A DNA stretch of 64,000 nt from Myxococcus sp. RHSTA-1-4. GTDB lineage: Bacteria > Myxococcota > Myxococcia > Myxococcales > Myxococcaceae. The notes under the pieces are model-generated. The model did not search any database. It saw nothing but the letters and a program-made list of their open reading frames with translations, and had not been told where the DNA came from. Numbering within the stretch: position 1 is the first letter of the stretch; the number at the start of each line of letters is the position of its first letter. Positions 24,449 to 33,402 of this stretch are shown piece by piece. The stretch is taken from the NCBI RefSeq assembly GCF_020037125.1, contig NZ_JAIQDG010000045.1, positions 1 through 64,000 of the forward strand, read 5' to 3'. The position numbers and the translations under genes are program-made.

Positions 24449-24478
24449 ACTGGCGGGAGGGCGGTGCCTCCCGCCAGT
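24449..24478 (+). terminator. Strong 12-bp hairpin after the VOC remnant
   Basis: ACTGGCGGGAGG (24449-24460) and CCTCCCGCCAGT (24467-24478) are perfectly complementary around GCGGTG. It starts 22 bases past the stop at 24426. The T-run is weak (CTTGG). It is probably the terminator of the former VOC gene. Confidence 0.6.
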
Positions 24479-24482
24479 CTTG

Positions 24483-24680
24483 GGGGACCGCATCCTCTCC
24501 GCCGGCAAGCAGGTGCGCCGGCTGACGGCGCTGGTGGAGAACCTGCTGGGATTGCCCGGCAGGTGGTGGAGGCGCACGAGGGCACCGTCTCGGTGGTGAG
24601 CGAGGAAGGGCGAGGCGCCACCTTCACCGTCGCGTTTCCCTTCCGTGACACGCTCCGCGAACCCCACGCTCTTCACTTGA
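24483..24680 (+). pseudogene. Sensor histidine kinase remnants in two frames
   Basis: One frame gives DRILSAGKQVRRLTALVENL, typical of the end of a histidine-kinase dimerisation helix pair. Shortly after, another frame gives ARQVVEAHEGTVSVVSEEGR followed by GATFTVAFP. That is the G2-box and C-terminus of a HATPase domain. The N and G1 boxes between them are deleted and the frame is shifted, so the gene is dead. Confidence 0.65.
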
Positions 24681-24737
24681 ACGAGGGGAGGGTGCCTCGT
24701 AGATGCTCCTGTCCACTTCCATCCTCGAGCCTTCTTC

Positions 24738-25277
24738 ATGACCGCAGTCACCACCTGGAACGTCGACCCCGCGCACTCCTCCATCCTCTTCGTGGCCCGT
24801 CACATGGTGGTGGCGCGCGTCCATGGCCGCTTCGAGCGCATCTCCGGCACACTCAAGGTGAATCCGGATTCACCCGTGCACGGTGAGGTGGAGGTGAGCG
24901 CGGACACGGCGAGCATCTACACGGGCTCGCCGGACCGGGACAGGCACCTGCGCTCGGCGGACTTCCTCGACGCGGACAACGCCCCGCGGCTCACCTTCCG
25001 GAGCACGAAGGTGGAGCCCACCGGCGGCTCGGGCTTCCGGCTGCTGGGGGACCTGACCATCCGCAACGTCACGCAGTCCGTGGCGTTCGAGGCACGCCAC
25101 ACCGCCACGTCCAAGGACCCGTGGGGCAACACGCGGCTCATCTACACGGCGCGGGCCACCATCAACCGCTCGGACTACGGCATCCGCTGGAACAAGACGC
25201 TCGACAACGGCGGGTGGCTCGTCGGCGAGAAGGTGGACATCGAGCTGGACATCCAGGCCGTGCCCGTCACGACCTGA
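24738..25277 (+). CDS. YceI-family lipid-binding-fold protein
   Basis: 179 aa from ATG 24738. Near-complete YceI pattern: WNVDPAHSSILFVARHMVVA at the start, VEVSADTASIYTGSPDRDRHLRS-type middle (DxHLRSxDFLD), LTFRSTKVEP, LTIRNVTQSVAFEA and the closing IDIELDI-like strand. YceI proteins are lipocalin-like barrels that bind isoprenoids or amphiphiles. Many are periplasmic, but this one has no signal peptide and is likely cytoplasmic. It is flanked by pseudogenes on the left and an unrelated protease gene on the right, so it is probably a single-gene unit. Confidence 0.9.
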   Translation: MTAVTTWNVDPAHSSILFVARHMVVARVHGRFERISGTLKVNPDSPVHGEVEVSADTASIYTGSPDRDRHLRSADFLDADNAPRLTFRSTKVEPTGGSGFRLLGDLTIRNVTQSVAFEARHTATSKDPWGNTRLIYTARATINRSDYGIRWNKTLDNGGWLVGEKVDIELDIQAVPVTT

Positions 25278-25505
25278 CGGCGTCCACCTCTATTGCGCTG
25301 CTCTTGACTCAACCACGGCTCCGCGCCGACCTGGACGCGATGAGGGAGGCGCTCAGGACGGCGGCCCGGCCCTCGCGTGTCAGCGTGAGCGAGTCCAGAT
25401 AGGAAAGCGCGAGCCGAGTAACCAGGAATCGCCGCTCTCCACGTATCCATGCTGCTGACAAAGCGGCGGGATGCAGGGGCTCCCGCTGACACGGAGAGAA
25501 GCGCA

Positions 25506-27470
25506 ATGCGTTTGCATGGATTCGTGCTTGGGGGGCTCTTGCTCGTGGGGTGCGGTGGCTCGGACACCTCCACGGGCGTCAAGGAGCAGGACACCCTCTC
25601 GACGGGGCTGACCTTCGAGGAGTTCAAGGCCCGGACGTACCAGGAGCCGGACACCGGCATCTACATCGTCGAGGGAGACCTGCCCGTCATCGGCGAGGAG
25701 GCGCTGCGCGAGTACTATTCGCGGAACGTCCAGCCCGGTGCGCTGCTCCTCCACACGCGCAACGGAATAGACGCCGCGTGGAACTCCCAGCAGGCGCTCG
25801 ACCTCACCTACTGCGTGAGCAAGGGAGCCTTTGGCGGCAACCACGCCAAGATCTCCGAGGCGATGAACCGCGCCGCCGTCGCCTGGGAGAACGTGGCCCA
25901 CGTCTCGTTCATCCACAGCTCGGACCACGACACCAACTGCACCAGCACGAACACCGGCGTCCTGTTCGACGTGCGGACCGGGCCCGATAATGCCCCCTAC
26001 AAGGCACGCGCCTTCTTGCCCGGTTACGCACGCTCCAGCCGGGAACTCCTCATCCATCCGGCCTACGTCAACATGCCCATGGCGGATATGGCGGGCATGC
26101 TGACCCATGAGCTGGGCCACGTGCTGGGCTTCCGGCACGAGCACATCCGCATCCCCCAGAGCAGCGGCGACTGCAACGAGTCGTCCGACTGGCGGGAGCT
26201 GACACCGTACGACTCGGGCTCGGCAATGCACTACACCACCGAATACTGCGCGGGCAGCACCAACCCGGGCCCGTACCGCCTCAGCGGCTGGGACGGGTGG
26301 GGCGCGGCTTCCAAGTACAGCCGGGGCCCGCAGACGGTGGCGGGGGACTTCGACGGCAACGGCTTCGAGGACCTGCTCATCTACCGGCCCGGCAGCAACC
26401 AGGCCTGGGTGGGCTGGTCGGACGGTTGGGGCGGGTGGCTGCGCTCGACGAGCATCTTCGGCGCGGGCTTCGACTTCTGGTCCATGGCCGACCGCGTGGT
26501 GGTGCTGGACTTCAACAACGACCAGCGCGACGACTTCCTCTTCTACCGCCCGGGCGGCGGCCCCGCTTTCGCGGTGCGCAGCAACGCGGACCGGACGTTC
26601 ACCACCACCATGGCGGCCTACAGCTTCGCGGGCTTCGACTTCGGCGAGCCGCAGGACCGGGCCCTGGCGTTCGACTACAACGCGGACGGGTTCGACGACC
26701 TGTTCTTCTACCGTCCGGGCAACCGCGTCGCCTGGGTGGCGCGGAGCAACGGCGACGGCACCTTCTCCAACGCGTTCGCCAGCTTCGCGGGCATCGGGAC
26801 GTTCGACCTGGCGGACGTGAGGGACCAGGCCCTGGCCTTCGACTACAACAACGACGGGCGCGACGACCTCTTCTTCTACCGGCCGGGCGGCCGCCTGGCC
26901 AACGTCGTGCGCAGCGACCCCGGCGACGTCTTCACCAGCGTGGTCTCCACCACCAACTTCGCGGGCTTCGACTTCTCCGACCCGAGGGACCGCGCCCTCG
27001 CGTTCGAGCACGACGGCGATAACCTCGACGACATCTTCATGTACCGCCCGGGCGGGAGCCTGGCCCGCATAGCGAAGAGCACCAGCACCGGCTTCTCCGC
27101 CGCGTACATGGGCGCCTGGGGCATCGGCGGTTATGACCTGTTTGACTTCCGGGACCAGGCCCTGGCGCTCGACTACGACGCCGACAACAAGGATGACCTG
27201 TTCCTGTTCCGGCCGGGTGCGCTCGCCGCCTACGTCCTGAAGAGCAACGGCAGCGGCAGCTTCACCACCGTCCACAGCGGCCACGGCTTCGCGCCGCCCT
27301 ATCCCTTCGACTTCGCCCAGCACCAGGACAAGGCCGTCATCTTCGACTACAACAACGACGGGCGCGACGACTTCTACCTGTACCGCTATGACACCCAGCG
27401 CGTGGTGGCGTCGGTGTCCAACGGCACGTTCGCGTCCTTCCCCCCGAACGCCGCGCTCAACCCGTACTGA
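25506..27470 (+). CDS. M12-type zinc metalloprotease lipoprotein with VCBS/FG-GAP repeats
   Basis: 654 aa from ATG 25506; the longer frame to 25449 lacks a signal sequence. Signal peptide with lipobox LLVGC. The protease domain (about 40-270) has the metzincin zinc motif HELGHVLGFRHEH and a Met-turn SAMHYTTEYC. From about residue 275 a run of about seven Asp-rich repeats follows (FDYNNDGRDDLFFYRPG-like), which form a beta-propeller and bind calcium. It is probably a surface or secreted protease with a propeller that binds substrate or carbohydrate. Members of this type are common in predatory myxobacteria. Single gene with GGAGAG upstream. Confidence 0.88.
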   Translation: MRLHGFVLGGLLLVGCGGSDTSTGVKEQDTLSTGLTFEEFKARTYQEPDTGIYIVEGDLPVIGEEALREYYSRNVQPGALLLHTRNGIDAAWNSQQALDLTYCVSKGAFGGNHAKISEAMNRAAVAWENVAHVSFIHSSDHDTNCTSTNTGVLFDVRTGPDNAPYKARAFLPGYARSSRELLIHPAYVNMPMADMAGMLTHELGHVLGFRHEHIRIPQSSGDCNESSDWRELTPYDSGSAMHYTTEYCAGSTNPGPYRLSGWDGWGAASKYSRGPQTVAGDFDGNGFEDLLIYRPGSNQAWVGWSDGWGGWLRSTSIFGAGFDFWSMADRVVVLDFNNDQRDDFLFYRPGGGPAFAVRSNADRTFTTTMAAYSFAGFDFGEPQDRALAFDYNADGFDDLFFYRPGNRVAWVARSNGDGTFSNAFASFAGIGTFDLADVRDQALAFDYNNDGRDDLFFYRPGGRLANVVRSDPGDVFTSVVSTTNFAGFDFSDPRDRALAFEHDGDNLDDIFMYRPGGSLARIAKSTSTGFSAAYMGAWGIGGYDLFDFRDQALALDYDADNKDDLFLFRPGALAAYVLKSNGSGSFTTVHSGHGFAPPYPFDFAQHQDKAVIFDYNNDGRDDFYLYRYDTQRVVASVSNGTFASFPPNAALNPY

Positions 27471-27620
27471 TTCAGGGCGCTGAAGAGTCCTGCAGGTCCT
27501 GGGGGTTACCCAGGTACGGCGGGGCTGACACTGAGCGAGCAGGGACGAGCGGAGTCATAGCCAGTTGGTCCGCCTGCCTTCGTACAGAGAGTGACTCTCA
27601 TCTCGAAGAGGAGCCCTCCG

Positions 27621-29132
27621 ATGTTGCCACGTTGGTTTTCTTCCCCGTCCCTGCTCCTGGTCTCCACGCTCTCCGCCGTGGCCTGTGGCACCGCGCCCGA
27701 GCCCTCGGAAACGCCCGCCCCCGCGCAGCCCGAGGCGCCCGTGCAGCAGCTCCACCCGGAGCGCCGGGGTATCGGCCTGCTGCCGCTGCCGTCCGGCCCT
27801 CGTCAGCAGACCGTCACGGTGGACCCGCGCCGCTCGCTCGCGGTGACGGACCAGGTCATCCTCCAGAACTTCAGCTTCCAGTCCGTCATGAACCAGCTCG
27901 TGGCGCAGGCGGGTGTCTCCGGCCTGACCTCGCTGCAGCTCTACCGGCAGTGGTGGGACACGGCCAACCCGGGGCCGGGGCTCGGGCTGGGCGCGCACTG
28001 TGACGACGAGCTGCTGCCCGACGGCACCACCGGCCTGAACGGCTTCTCCTATTCCTGCCCGCGCGAGGAAGGGACCCAGATTTCGGAGGACCCGTTCTCC
28101 ACCAAGCCGTCGAACGCGGGCGCGTACATCCCCATTGGCGTGTTCAACCGGTTCGACCTGGCCTCCCAGGACGGCAGCGACTGCGGCGAGTACCGCATCC
28201 TCTTCGCCCGCCGCGAGGGCCAGACCGAGGAGTTCCGCCGCGGCACCCTCATCTTCGAGGCGGTGCTGCCCAACCCTCAGCCCGAGCTGGGCCTCGCCGG
28301 GTGCCGCCCGGTGGCGCAGTTCTGGGCGGACCTGTCCCTGGAGTCCAGCGCCACCGTGCGTGGCCAGAAGCTGCGCGACTTCTACTTCACCGGCCTGCCC
28401 GGCTTCATGCCCGTGGTGCACCTGGACAACTACGGCAACCGCACCAGCGGCGTGCTCACCGGCCAGGTGCGCACCAACCAGTTCATTCAGCCGCCGAAGG
28501 CCGCACGCCCGCTGTTCCCCTGGACGATGCGCGAGTTCAAGCTGCGCAAGGACTGCTCCACCGGCACGTGCGCGCTGCGCTTCGTCCCGGTGACTGCGAA
28601 GACCAACCCCGGTGGCGTGCTGTTCAGCCCCACCTCCACCCATCCGCAGGCGGCGGACTTCCAGAGCGTGAGCTTCCCCGCCCAGGTGGCGGCGCTGGCC
28701 AACGCCGACATCAACCGCTTCTCCATGCAGGTCGAGGACCGCTTCAACAGCGGCCAGAGCGTGTCTCAGGGCTCGGAGGACAACTACTCCGCCCGCTTCA
28801 CCACCGCCCCCTCCACGCTGCGCTCCAACCTCCAGGCCCAGTTGACGGCCCTGGGGAGCACGCTGACGCCGGACCACATCGTCCGTCGCGCCCTGACGCA
28901 GTCCTGCGCGGGCTGCCATGAGCACAGCAAGCCCAACCCGGACGGCACGCCGGGCAATGACGACCTGGGCAATGGGATGGTGTGGCCCCGCTCGCTGACC
29001 TTCGTGCACGTCTCGGAGCAGAGCCCCGAGAGCGGCCCGGATGGCCAGCGCTTCCGCATCTCCCCGGCGCTCACGGACGTGTTCCTCCCCCACCGCAAGC
29101 AGGTGCTGGAGAGCTTCCTCTCCATGCCCTGA
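27621..29132 (+). CDS. Lipoprotein with a single CXXCH haem-type motif
   Basis: 503 aa from ATG 27621, chosen because GAGGAG lies nine bases upstream and the signal peptide (lipobox VAC) starts there. A Pro/Ala/Glu linker precedes a large beta-rich region with no recognised fold. Near residue 430, CAGCHEH gives one CXXCH, the cytochrome c haem-attachment motif, in the sequence context RRALTQSCAGCHEHSKPN. No second CXXCH and no obvious distal Met is assignable, so it may bind one haem c or use the Cys pair otherwise. Function is unknown; the surface or periplasm is the likely site. Confidence 0.7.
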   Translation: MLPRWFSSPSLLLVSTLSAVACGTAPEPSETPAPAQPEAPVQQLHPERRGIGLLPLPSGPRQQTVTVDPRRSLAVTDQVILQNFSFQSVMNQLVAQAGVSGLTSLQLYRQWWDTANPGPGLGLGAHCDDELLPDGTTGLNGFSYSCPREEGTQISEDPFSTKPSNAGAYIPIGVFNRFDLASQDGSDCGEYRILFARREGQTEEFRRGTLIFEAVLPNPQPELGLAGCRPVAQFWADLSLESSATVRGQKLRDFYFTGLPGFMPVVHLDNYGNRTSGVLTGQVRTNQFIQPPKAARPLFPWTMREFKLRKDCSTGTCALRFVPVTAKTNPGGVLFSPTSTHPQAADFQSVSFPAQVAALANADINRFSMQVEDRFNSGQSVSQGSEDNYSARFTTAPSTLRSNLQAQLTALGSTLTPDHIVRRALTQSCAGCHEHSKPNPDGTPGNDDLGNGMVWPRSLTFVHVSEQSPESGPDGQRFRISPALTDVFLPHRKQVLESFLSMP

Positions 29133-29264
29133 CGGCGAGGCCCGGCGCGCCCACTGTACGGGAAGGCCCAGGCCCGCCCCGGGTGGACCGTGGTCTTCTA
29201 ATCGCAGTGCAATTGCAGCTCCTGTGAGGCGCGGGTACGGTCCCGCCCCCAAATCGGAGCCGCG

Positions 29265-30074
29265 ATGTCACGCCACCTGTGTTCCATCTTCGTGCTGCTG
29301 TCCTGCTGTGCCCTCGCCGCCTGTTCCTCGGAGGGCCCAGCCGGGCCTCGAGGTCCACAAGGTCCTCAAGGCGTTCAAGGCGAACCGGGCCCCGCGGGAG
29401 GACCGCAAGGCCCCGAAGGGCCGCAAGGGCCTCAAGGCCCCGCCGGACCGCAGGGCCCCAAGGGAGACCCGGGCTCGCTCGGCGCGCCCATCTGCACGCC
29501 AGGGGAGCTCTTCTGCGAGGGCAACTCGCTCTGGGCCTGCACGAAGTCCGGCGCCGATGCGATTCGCAGCGCGAAGTGCGCGGGCGGCTCGGCGACGAAT
29601 CCCACCGGCTGCTTCAGCGACCACTGCTCGCCCGGAGAGGCCGCCTGCTGCCGGCCCACGAAGGCGGTGTGCCAGTGGAGCTTCACGAACCCGTCCAGCT
29701 CGGGCGCGTACTACGCCGGCTATTCGCCGGAGGCGTTCCTCTGCAATGCCCCAGCCGATTGCTTGAGCGGCGTCGACTTCTCGGTGACGCTGTTCCGCAG
29801 CGGGAGTGCCCTGTACTGCGGCTCCGGTCTCACCTACCTCACCCTGCAGATGAAGCGGCCCCTGACCAGTCCAGGCCAGGTCTTCACCCTGCCGGACTCA
29901 CGCGTGTCGCTGAGCCTCGACCCGTTCCAGAGCGCCCGCTCGTGCAGAGCATGGACGGGCACCGTCACCTGGAACTCGGAGGTGCCGTCCTGGAGCGTCA
30001 CGTTCAACGCCACGTGCAGCGAGGCGGGCAAGAGCGACATCCGCCTGACCGGCACCTGGAGCGGCGACGTCTGA
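29265..30074 (+). CDS. Collagen-like lipoprotein with C-terminal Cys-rich domain
   Basis: 269 aa. Signal peptide ends in lipobox LAAC (Cys about 20). Directly after it come seven Gly-X-Y triplets, a single-Gly interruption and nine or ten more triplets (pattern [15 protein letters not shown]), about 50 residues in all. This is a short collagen-like stalk, likely trimeric. The remaining 190 residues contain 14 or more Cys and form a compact domain likely held by disulphides, with a short CEGNSLWAC motif typical of secreted knob domains. It is probably a surface fibre or spike with a binding head. No operon partner. Confidence 0.8.
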   Translation: MSRHLCSIFVLLSCCALAACSSEGPAGPRGPQGPQGVQGEPGPAGGPQGPEGPQGPQGPAGPQGPKGDPGSLGAPICTPGELFCEGNSLWACTKSGADAIRSAKCAGGSATNPTGCFSDHCSPGEAACCRPTKAVCQWSFTNPSSSGAYYAGYSPEAFLCNAPADCLSGVDFSVTLFRSGSALYCGSGLTYLTLQMKRPLTSPGQVFTLPDSRVSLSLDPFQSARSCRAWTGTVTWNSEVPSWSVTFNATCSEAGKSDIRLTGTWSGDV

Positions 30075-30245
30075 GCGTCCTCCGGAACAGCCGCGCCGCC
30101 TGATGTGTTACGAAGGACCTCGGCACCCGGCAGGCGAGGACCGCGCGGGGATTCTCGTTCGGGGAGTCCCCTTGCGCGGGTGCTGCATGGACGAGCCCGT
30201 GCGAGGGCTCGAGCGGATGAGAGCACCTGCCACCGAGGTCGCCGT

Positions 30246-30620
30246 ATGAGTGAAGAGACAGAGAAGGTCCGTTACGGACGCGCACAGAAGTTCCGCCTCT
30301 CGCCGAAGGGCGCGGAGGCCACGGCGTCGTATGCGGCGATGATTGAAGCGGCGAAGAGCGGCACCGGCCGCAGCCAGTTCGACGCGGCCCGTGCGACGTG
30401 GGGCGCCTCGCTCGGGCTGGCCGCCGACGACGGGCTCTTCCTCGGAGAGTTCGCCTCGGGTGAGCGCACCGTCGCGGAGACGGCGCGCAACCTCGAGGGC
30501 TGCGGCACCCCGGCGAAGGAAGTGAAGGCGGCCATCGAGCGGCTGTTGAAGCTCGGCATGCTCGAGCCCCTGCCCGCGGCCGCGCCTCCGCCCGCGCCGG
30601 CTCCGCGCCGCTACTGGTGA
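30246..30620 (+). CDS. Small cytoplasmic protein of unknown function
   Basis: 124 aa from ATG 30246. A basic N-terminus (MSEETEKVRYGRAQKFRLSP) precedes a helical core with a winged-helix-like feel (FASGERTVAETARNLEGCGT, then EVKAAIERLLKLGMLEPL). The C-terminal tail is Pro/Ala-rich, ending in YW. The core could be a small HTH or an adaptor-type domain. It was not assigned to a family. It ends where a decayed leftward gene begins. Confidence 0.55.
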   Translation: MSEETEKVRYGRAQKFRLSPKGAEATASYAAMIEAAKSGTGRSQFDAARATWGASLGLAADDGLFLGEFASGERTVAETARNLEGCGTPAKEVKAAIERLLKLGMLEPLPAAAPPPAPAPRRYW

Positions 30621-30639
30621 GCGCCGCGACACCGCGGAC

Positions 30640-31145
30640 GCGGTGAGCCGCTGCGCCTGCGTCACGCCGGGCAGCGTGGGCGCGGGGTTGAGGGCCTGGA
30701 CGAGCAGCGCACGCAGCGCCTCGGACAGGTCGTCATTCACGCCCACCGCGCCCGCGGGGGCCCCTTGCAGTGGCGCGGGCACCTCCGCGCCCACCACCAC
30801 GGGCATGCGCACCACCCAGGACAGGTAGTGCGCCAGCCGCACCGCGGGCTCTGACAGGTCGAGCAGCAGCGCGCCCACCGCGCCCGCCGTGAAGGGCCGC
30901 CACAGGGGCCGTGCCGCCTCGGCGGGCGGCAGCACGCAGAAGTCCAGGCGCGGCACCTCGCTCAGCACCAGCCGGCCCAGCGTGCCGAAGCCGCTCTTCA
31001 CGGCGGTGGGCTCGCCTCTTGTGGCTTCGGCCTGGCCCACGCTTGGGAGCGCCTCGGCGGCCGGCTGGGGGGGGACGTCCCTGAGCCCCTGGTGGGCGTG
31101 TGGGACCGGCCATGCTCCTGTTCCGGGGAGCCATCTGCAACTCAA
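30640..31145 (-). pseudogene. Degenerate small-GTPase-like domain fragment
   Basis: A leftward frame encodes a plausible Rossmann-like domain (LDFCVLPPAEAARPLWRPFT, then GALLLDLSEPAVRLAHYLSW, VRMPVVVGAEVPAP, LSEALRALLVQAL). The pattern recalls the C-terminal half of MglA-like GTPases in myxobacteria, but no P-loop or NKxD motif remains. The frame has no natural stop and runs into the opposite gene at 30620, so the 3' end is lost. Assignment is tentative. Confidence 0.4.
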
Positions 31146-31202
31146 GCTGTGGCGTTTCCAGGAATGTCCTATGGCCGCGCGGCCTGTGTGACAGCTACAT
31201 GC

Positions 31203-32066
31203 TCAACGACGGTCCGCGGTTTCGATGTGGCTCAGGAGCGCCGCCGCGAGCGGGGGCACGACGGCACGTGGAATCGCGTGCCCCATCCCGTTGAGGGTCA
31301 CCAGCGCCGAGCGCGGCAGGGTCTCCGCCAGGAACCGCGAGTTGGACTCGGGATTGGTGGGGTCCTCCGGGGTGGCGATGACGAGCGTGGGCACGGTGAC
31401 GTGAGCGAGCTCCGCCCCACGCGCCAGTCCGGAGGGGTCGGCGCGCGCATGGGCAGTCGAGGTGTCGTGGCGGCCGGCGTGGGCGATGATGCGCCGCTCG
31501 AGCGCACGGAACTCCTCGGCATCGAAGGGAATCGCCTTGCCGTTGAGCCTGCGCCAGTTCTCGACCCGCCATTCAATCTGCGCCTCGCGCTCACGCGGCT
31601 CGAACATGTGGCGCCAGAACTCGTACAGGCCGGGGTCGATGGGGGCTCGCGCCGTCGCGTTGGCGCGGGCGGGGGCGCCTTCGAGGGCGGGCGCCCCGAT
31701 GACCGTCGCGCTGAGCAGCCGCTGGGGATGCGCGACCAGGAGCCACTGCACCAGATAGCCTCCCAACGACAGGCCCACGACGTGCGCGCGCTCGATGCCG
31801 AGCGCATCGAGGATGGCCAGTGCGTCCTCGGCCATCCGGGTAGCGGAGTAGGGGACCGTGTCGAAAGCCCAGGTGGACGCTCCGGTGTCCCGGTGGTCGT
31901 AGCGGATGACCCGGTGCTTGCGGGCCAGGACCTCCACGAGCTCGTCGGGCCAGACGAGGCCCGAGACGGTGGAGCCCATGATGAGCAGAATGGCGGGCGC
32001 ATCCTCCGGCCCCCGTGACTCGACCCAGAGCGAGACTCCCTCGGCGACCTCGACGAAGCGTTCCAT
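31203..32066 (-). CDS. Alpha/beta-hydrolase
   Basis: 287 aa from ATG 32066; the frame extends to 32171 but the family starts at MERFVEV. Features: ILLIMGSTVSGLVWP near the oxyanion hole, DHRDTGAS, nucleophile elbow GLSLGG and a C-terminal His in NGMGHAIPR. The last acid is in ATPEDPTNP. The DHRDTGxS plus GLSLGG combination is usual for the esterase group that includes RdmC-type methyl esterases and related hydrolases. No signal peptide, so cytoplasmic. No operon partner; divergent from the small lipoprotein at 32275. Confidence 0.85.
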   Translation of the reverse strand: MERFVEVAEGVSLWVESRGPEDAPAILLIMGSTVSGLVWPDELVEVLARKHRVIRYDHRDTGASTWAFDTVPYSATRMAEDALAILDALGIERAHVVGLSLGGYLVQWLLVAHPQRLLSATVIGAPALEGAPARANATARAPIDPGLYEFWRHMFEPREREAQIEWRVENWRRLNGKAIPFDAEEFRALERRIIAHAGRHDTSTAHARADPSGLARGAELAHVTVPTLVIATPEDPTNPESNSRFLAETLPRSALVTLNGMGHAIPRAVVPPLAAALLSHIETADRR

Positions 32067-32274
32067 ACTCCCAGCATCGCAGGACGGCACGAGGAGGGAC
32101 TCCTCTTTTTCACACCCGGAGTGCTCCAGGGCCGCGCGCCAAACGTTCGTTCCCTGCGCACAGGCGCTCACCGCTCGCGGGCCCGCGGATGTCCCTGAAC
32201 CCGGGTAGGCCGTGGTGAACGCCTACCACCGCCATTCGCTATCAACCCGCCGTCACGCCCCCGGAGGTCCCCGA

Positions 32275-32514
32275 ATGCCCCCATTCCCTGTCGGTCGCGC
32301 CGCTGTCGCCTCCCTGCTCCTGCTCACCTGCAAGGCGAAGGAGCAGGTCACCACGCGCGACTGGGCGGCGACCTTCCCGCTCGGCGACTCCTGCGGGAAG
32401 GGTGTCCAGGCTCCGCCGAGCGGAGGGTTCGACACGTTCGAGCCGGTGGCGTGCTCCTCCATCGGCGTCACCGTGGACGACATCGACAACATCGAGTTCG
32501 TCAACTGGACGTGA
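32275..32514 (+). CDS. Small lipoprotein of unknown function
   Basis: 79 aa from ATG 32275 with GGAGG seven bases upstream. Signal peptide with lipobox LLLTC (Cys at about residue 19), followed by a 60-residue mature part containing two more Cys. It reads in the same direction as the two genes at 32722 and 33387 and may belong with them. About 200 bp between this and the next gene carry only a short frame (LMEVYKVLEQFEALRR then stop) that looks like the tail of a lost gene. Confidence 0.5.
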   Translation: MPPFPVGRAAVASLLLLTCKAKEQVTTRDWAATFPLGDSCGKGVQAPPSGGFDTFEPVACSSIGVTVDDIDNIEFVNWT

Positions 32515-32721
32515 CGGGCGGCCCCGTCCCGTCGCGAGGTGCTGGACGCGCTGCCGCGGCGTGAGGGATTACACGAGGCGCAGCTGACGGCCTGGCGGGG
32601 CGCGGCCACCGGAGCGCTGGCGGAGGAGCATACTCTTCTTGCGGCGCGTCCGGGCTGTGGACCTCATGGAGGTGTACAAGGTCCTCGAGCAGTTCGAGGC
32701 GCTGCGGAGGTGAGTCCGTCC

Positions 32722-33402
32722 ATGAGTCTGGAGGTGAGCGAGGAGGCGTTCGAGGAGAACCTCCGCCGGTATTTCGAGGCCGAGGGGCTGCCGAGAGGAG
32801 AGGTGCGGCGCCTGTATGACGAGTGGCGGCGATTCGCCGCCGACGAGCGTCGCGTCGTGGCGCAGAACTCTCTCTTTCGCGTCGACGCGAGCCAGATCTC
32901 CTGGAGGTACAAGCGAAATCCCATGCCGCCCGGCTTCGGCCTGGCCTGGTGGGAGGAGCGCTGGGACGCATGCCCCGGGAGGCTGGTCGATGGCGTCCCC
33001 GTTACCCCGCTCGATCGCGTCAACATGTATCTATCGACTGATTCGGGGCTCCAGCCCTGTCCGGCGCCCAAGGCCTATCGGCCCGACTGGCTGCCCGGGA
33101 GCTGGCGCTGCGAGGCGCTCTACCTCGATGGGCGGACTCCAACGCGGCCCGAACCCGAGCAGGTATGGACCCTCCATCCCCACGGCCGGGTGGAGGTGTC
33201 GGGCTCCGACCCCTATTTCATCGCGGGCTCCACCTGGCGTGTCCACCTCTCCTTCCCCGGGGATGCGCTGTGGTTCGAGTGGCCGGCGGCCCTCGCCCGC
33301 GCACGCGAGCAGGCGGTCGTCTTCGAGCACCGGGCCGACGAGCTCGACATCATCCTGCCCGACCAGGCCCTGTACCAATCCAGCCGGTGGCGCCGCGTCT
33401 GA
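32722..33402 (+). CDS. Soluble protein of unknown function, possible immunity partner of the next gene
   Basis: 226 aa from ATG 32722, with GGAGG about eleven bases upstream. It has a helical N-terminus (VSEEAFEENLRRYFEAEGLP), a middle with FGLAWWEERWDACPGR, and a beta-rich second half (SWRCEALYLDG, WTLHPHGRVEVSG, STWRVHLSFPGDALWFEW). The second half resembles a calycin-like or lipocalin-like barrel. No signal peptide. Its 3' end overlaps the likely GTG start of the next gene by 16 bp, so they are translationally coupled. I do not recognise the family. Confidence 0.6.
   Translation: MSLEVSEEAFEENLRRYFEAEGLPRGEVRRLYDEWRRFAADERRVVAQNSLFRVDASQISWRYKRNPMPPGFGLAWWEERWDACPGRLVDGVPVTPLDRVNMYLSTDSGLQPCPAPKAYRPDWLPGSWRCEALYLDGRTPTRPEPEQVWTLHPHGRVEVSGSDPYFIAGSTWRVHLSFPGDALWFEWPAALARAREQAVVFEHRADELDIILPDQALYQSSRWRRV

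Noticed and set aside
25380-27323. 647-aa leftward open frame
   Set aside because: Shadow of the M12 protease with VCBS repeats; its regularity comes from the repeat DNA.
26340-27400. Regularly spaced similar units of about 150 bp
   Set aside because: They are in-frame VCBS/FG-GAP protein repeats, not a DNA repeat array.
27555-29252. 565-aa leftward open frame
   Set aside because: Shadow of the CXXCH lipoprotein gene, no domain, Arg/Leu/Gly-rich.
29340-29480. Tandem short repeats resembling a CRISPR or microsatellite
   Set aside because: They encode Gly-X-Y triplets of a collagen-like domain in frame; no constant repeat with variable spacers.
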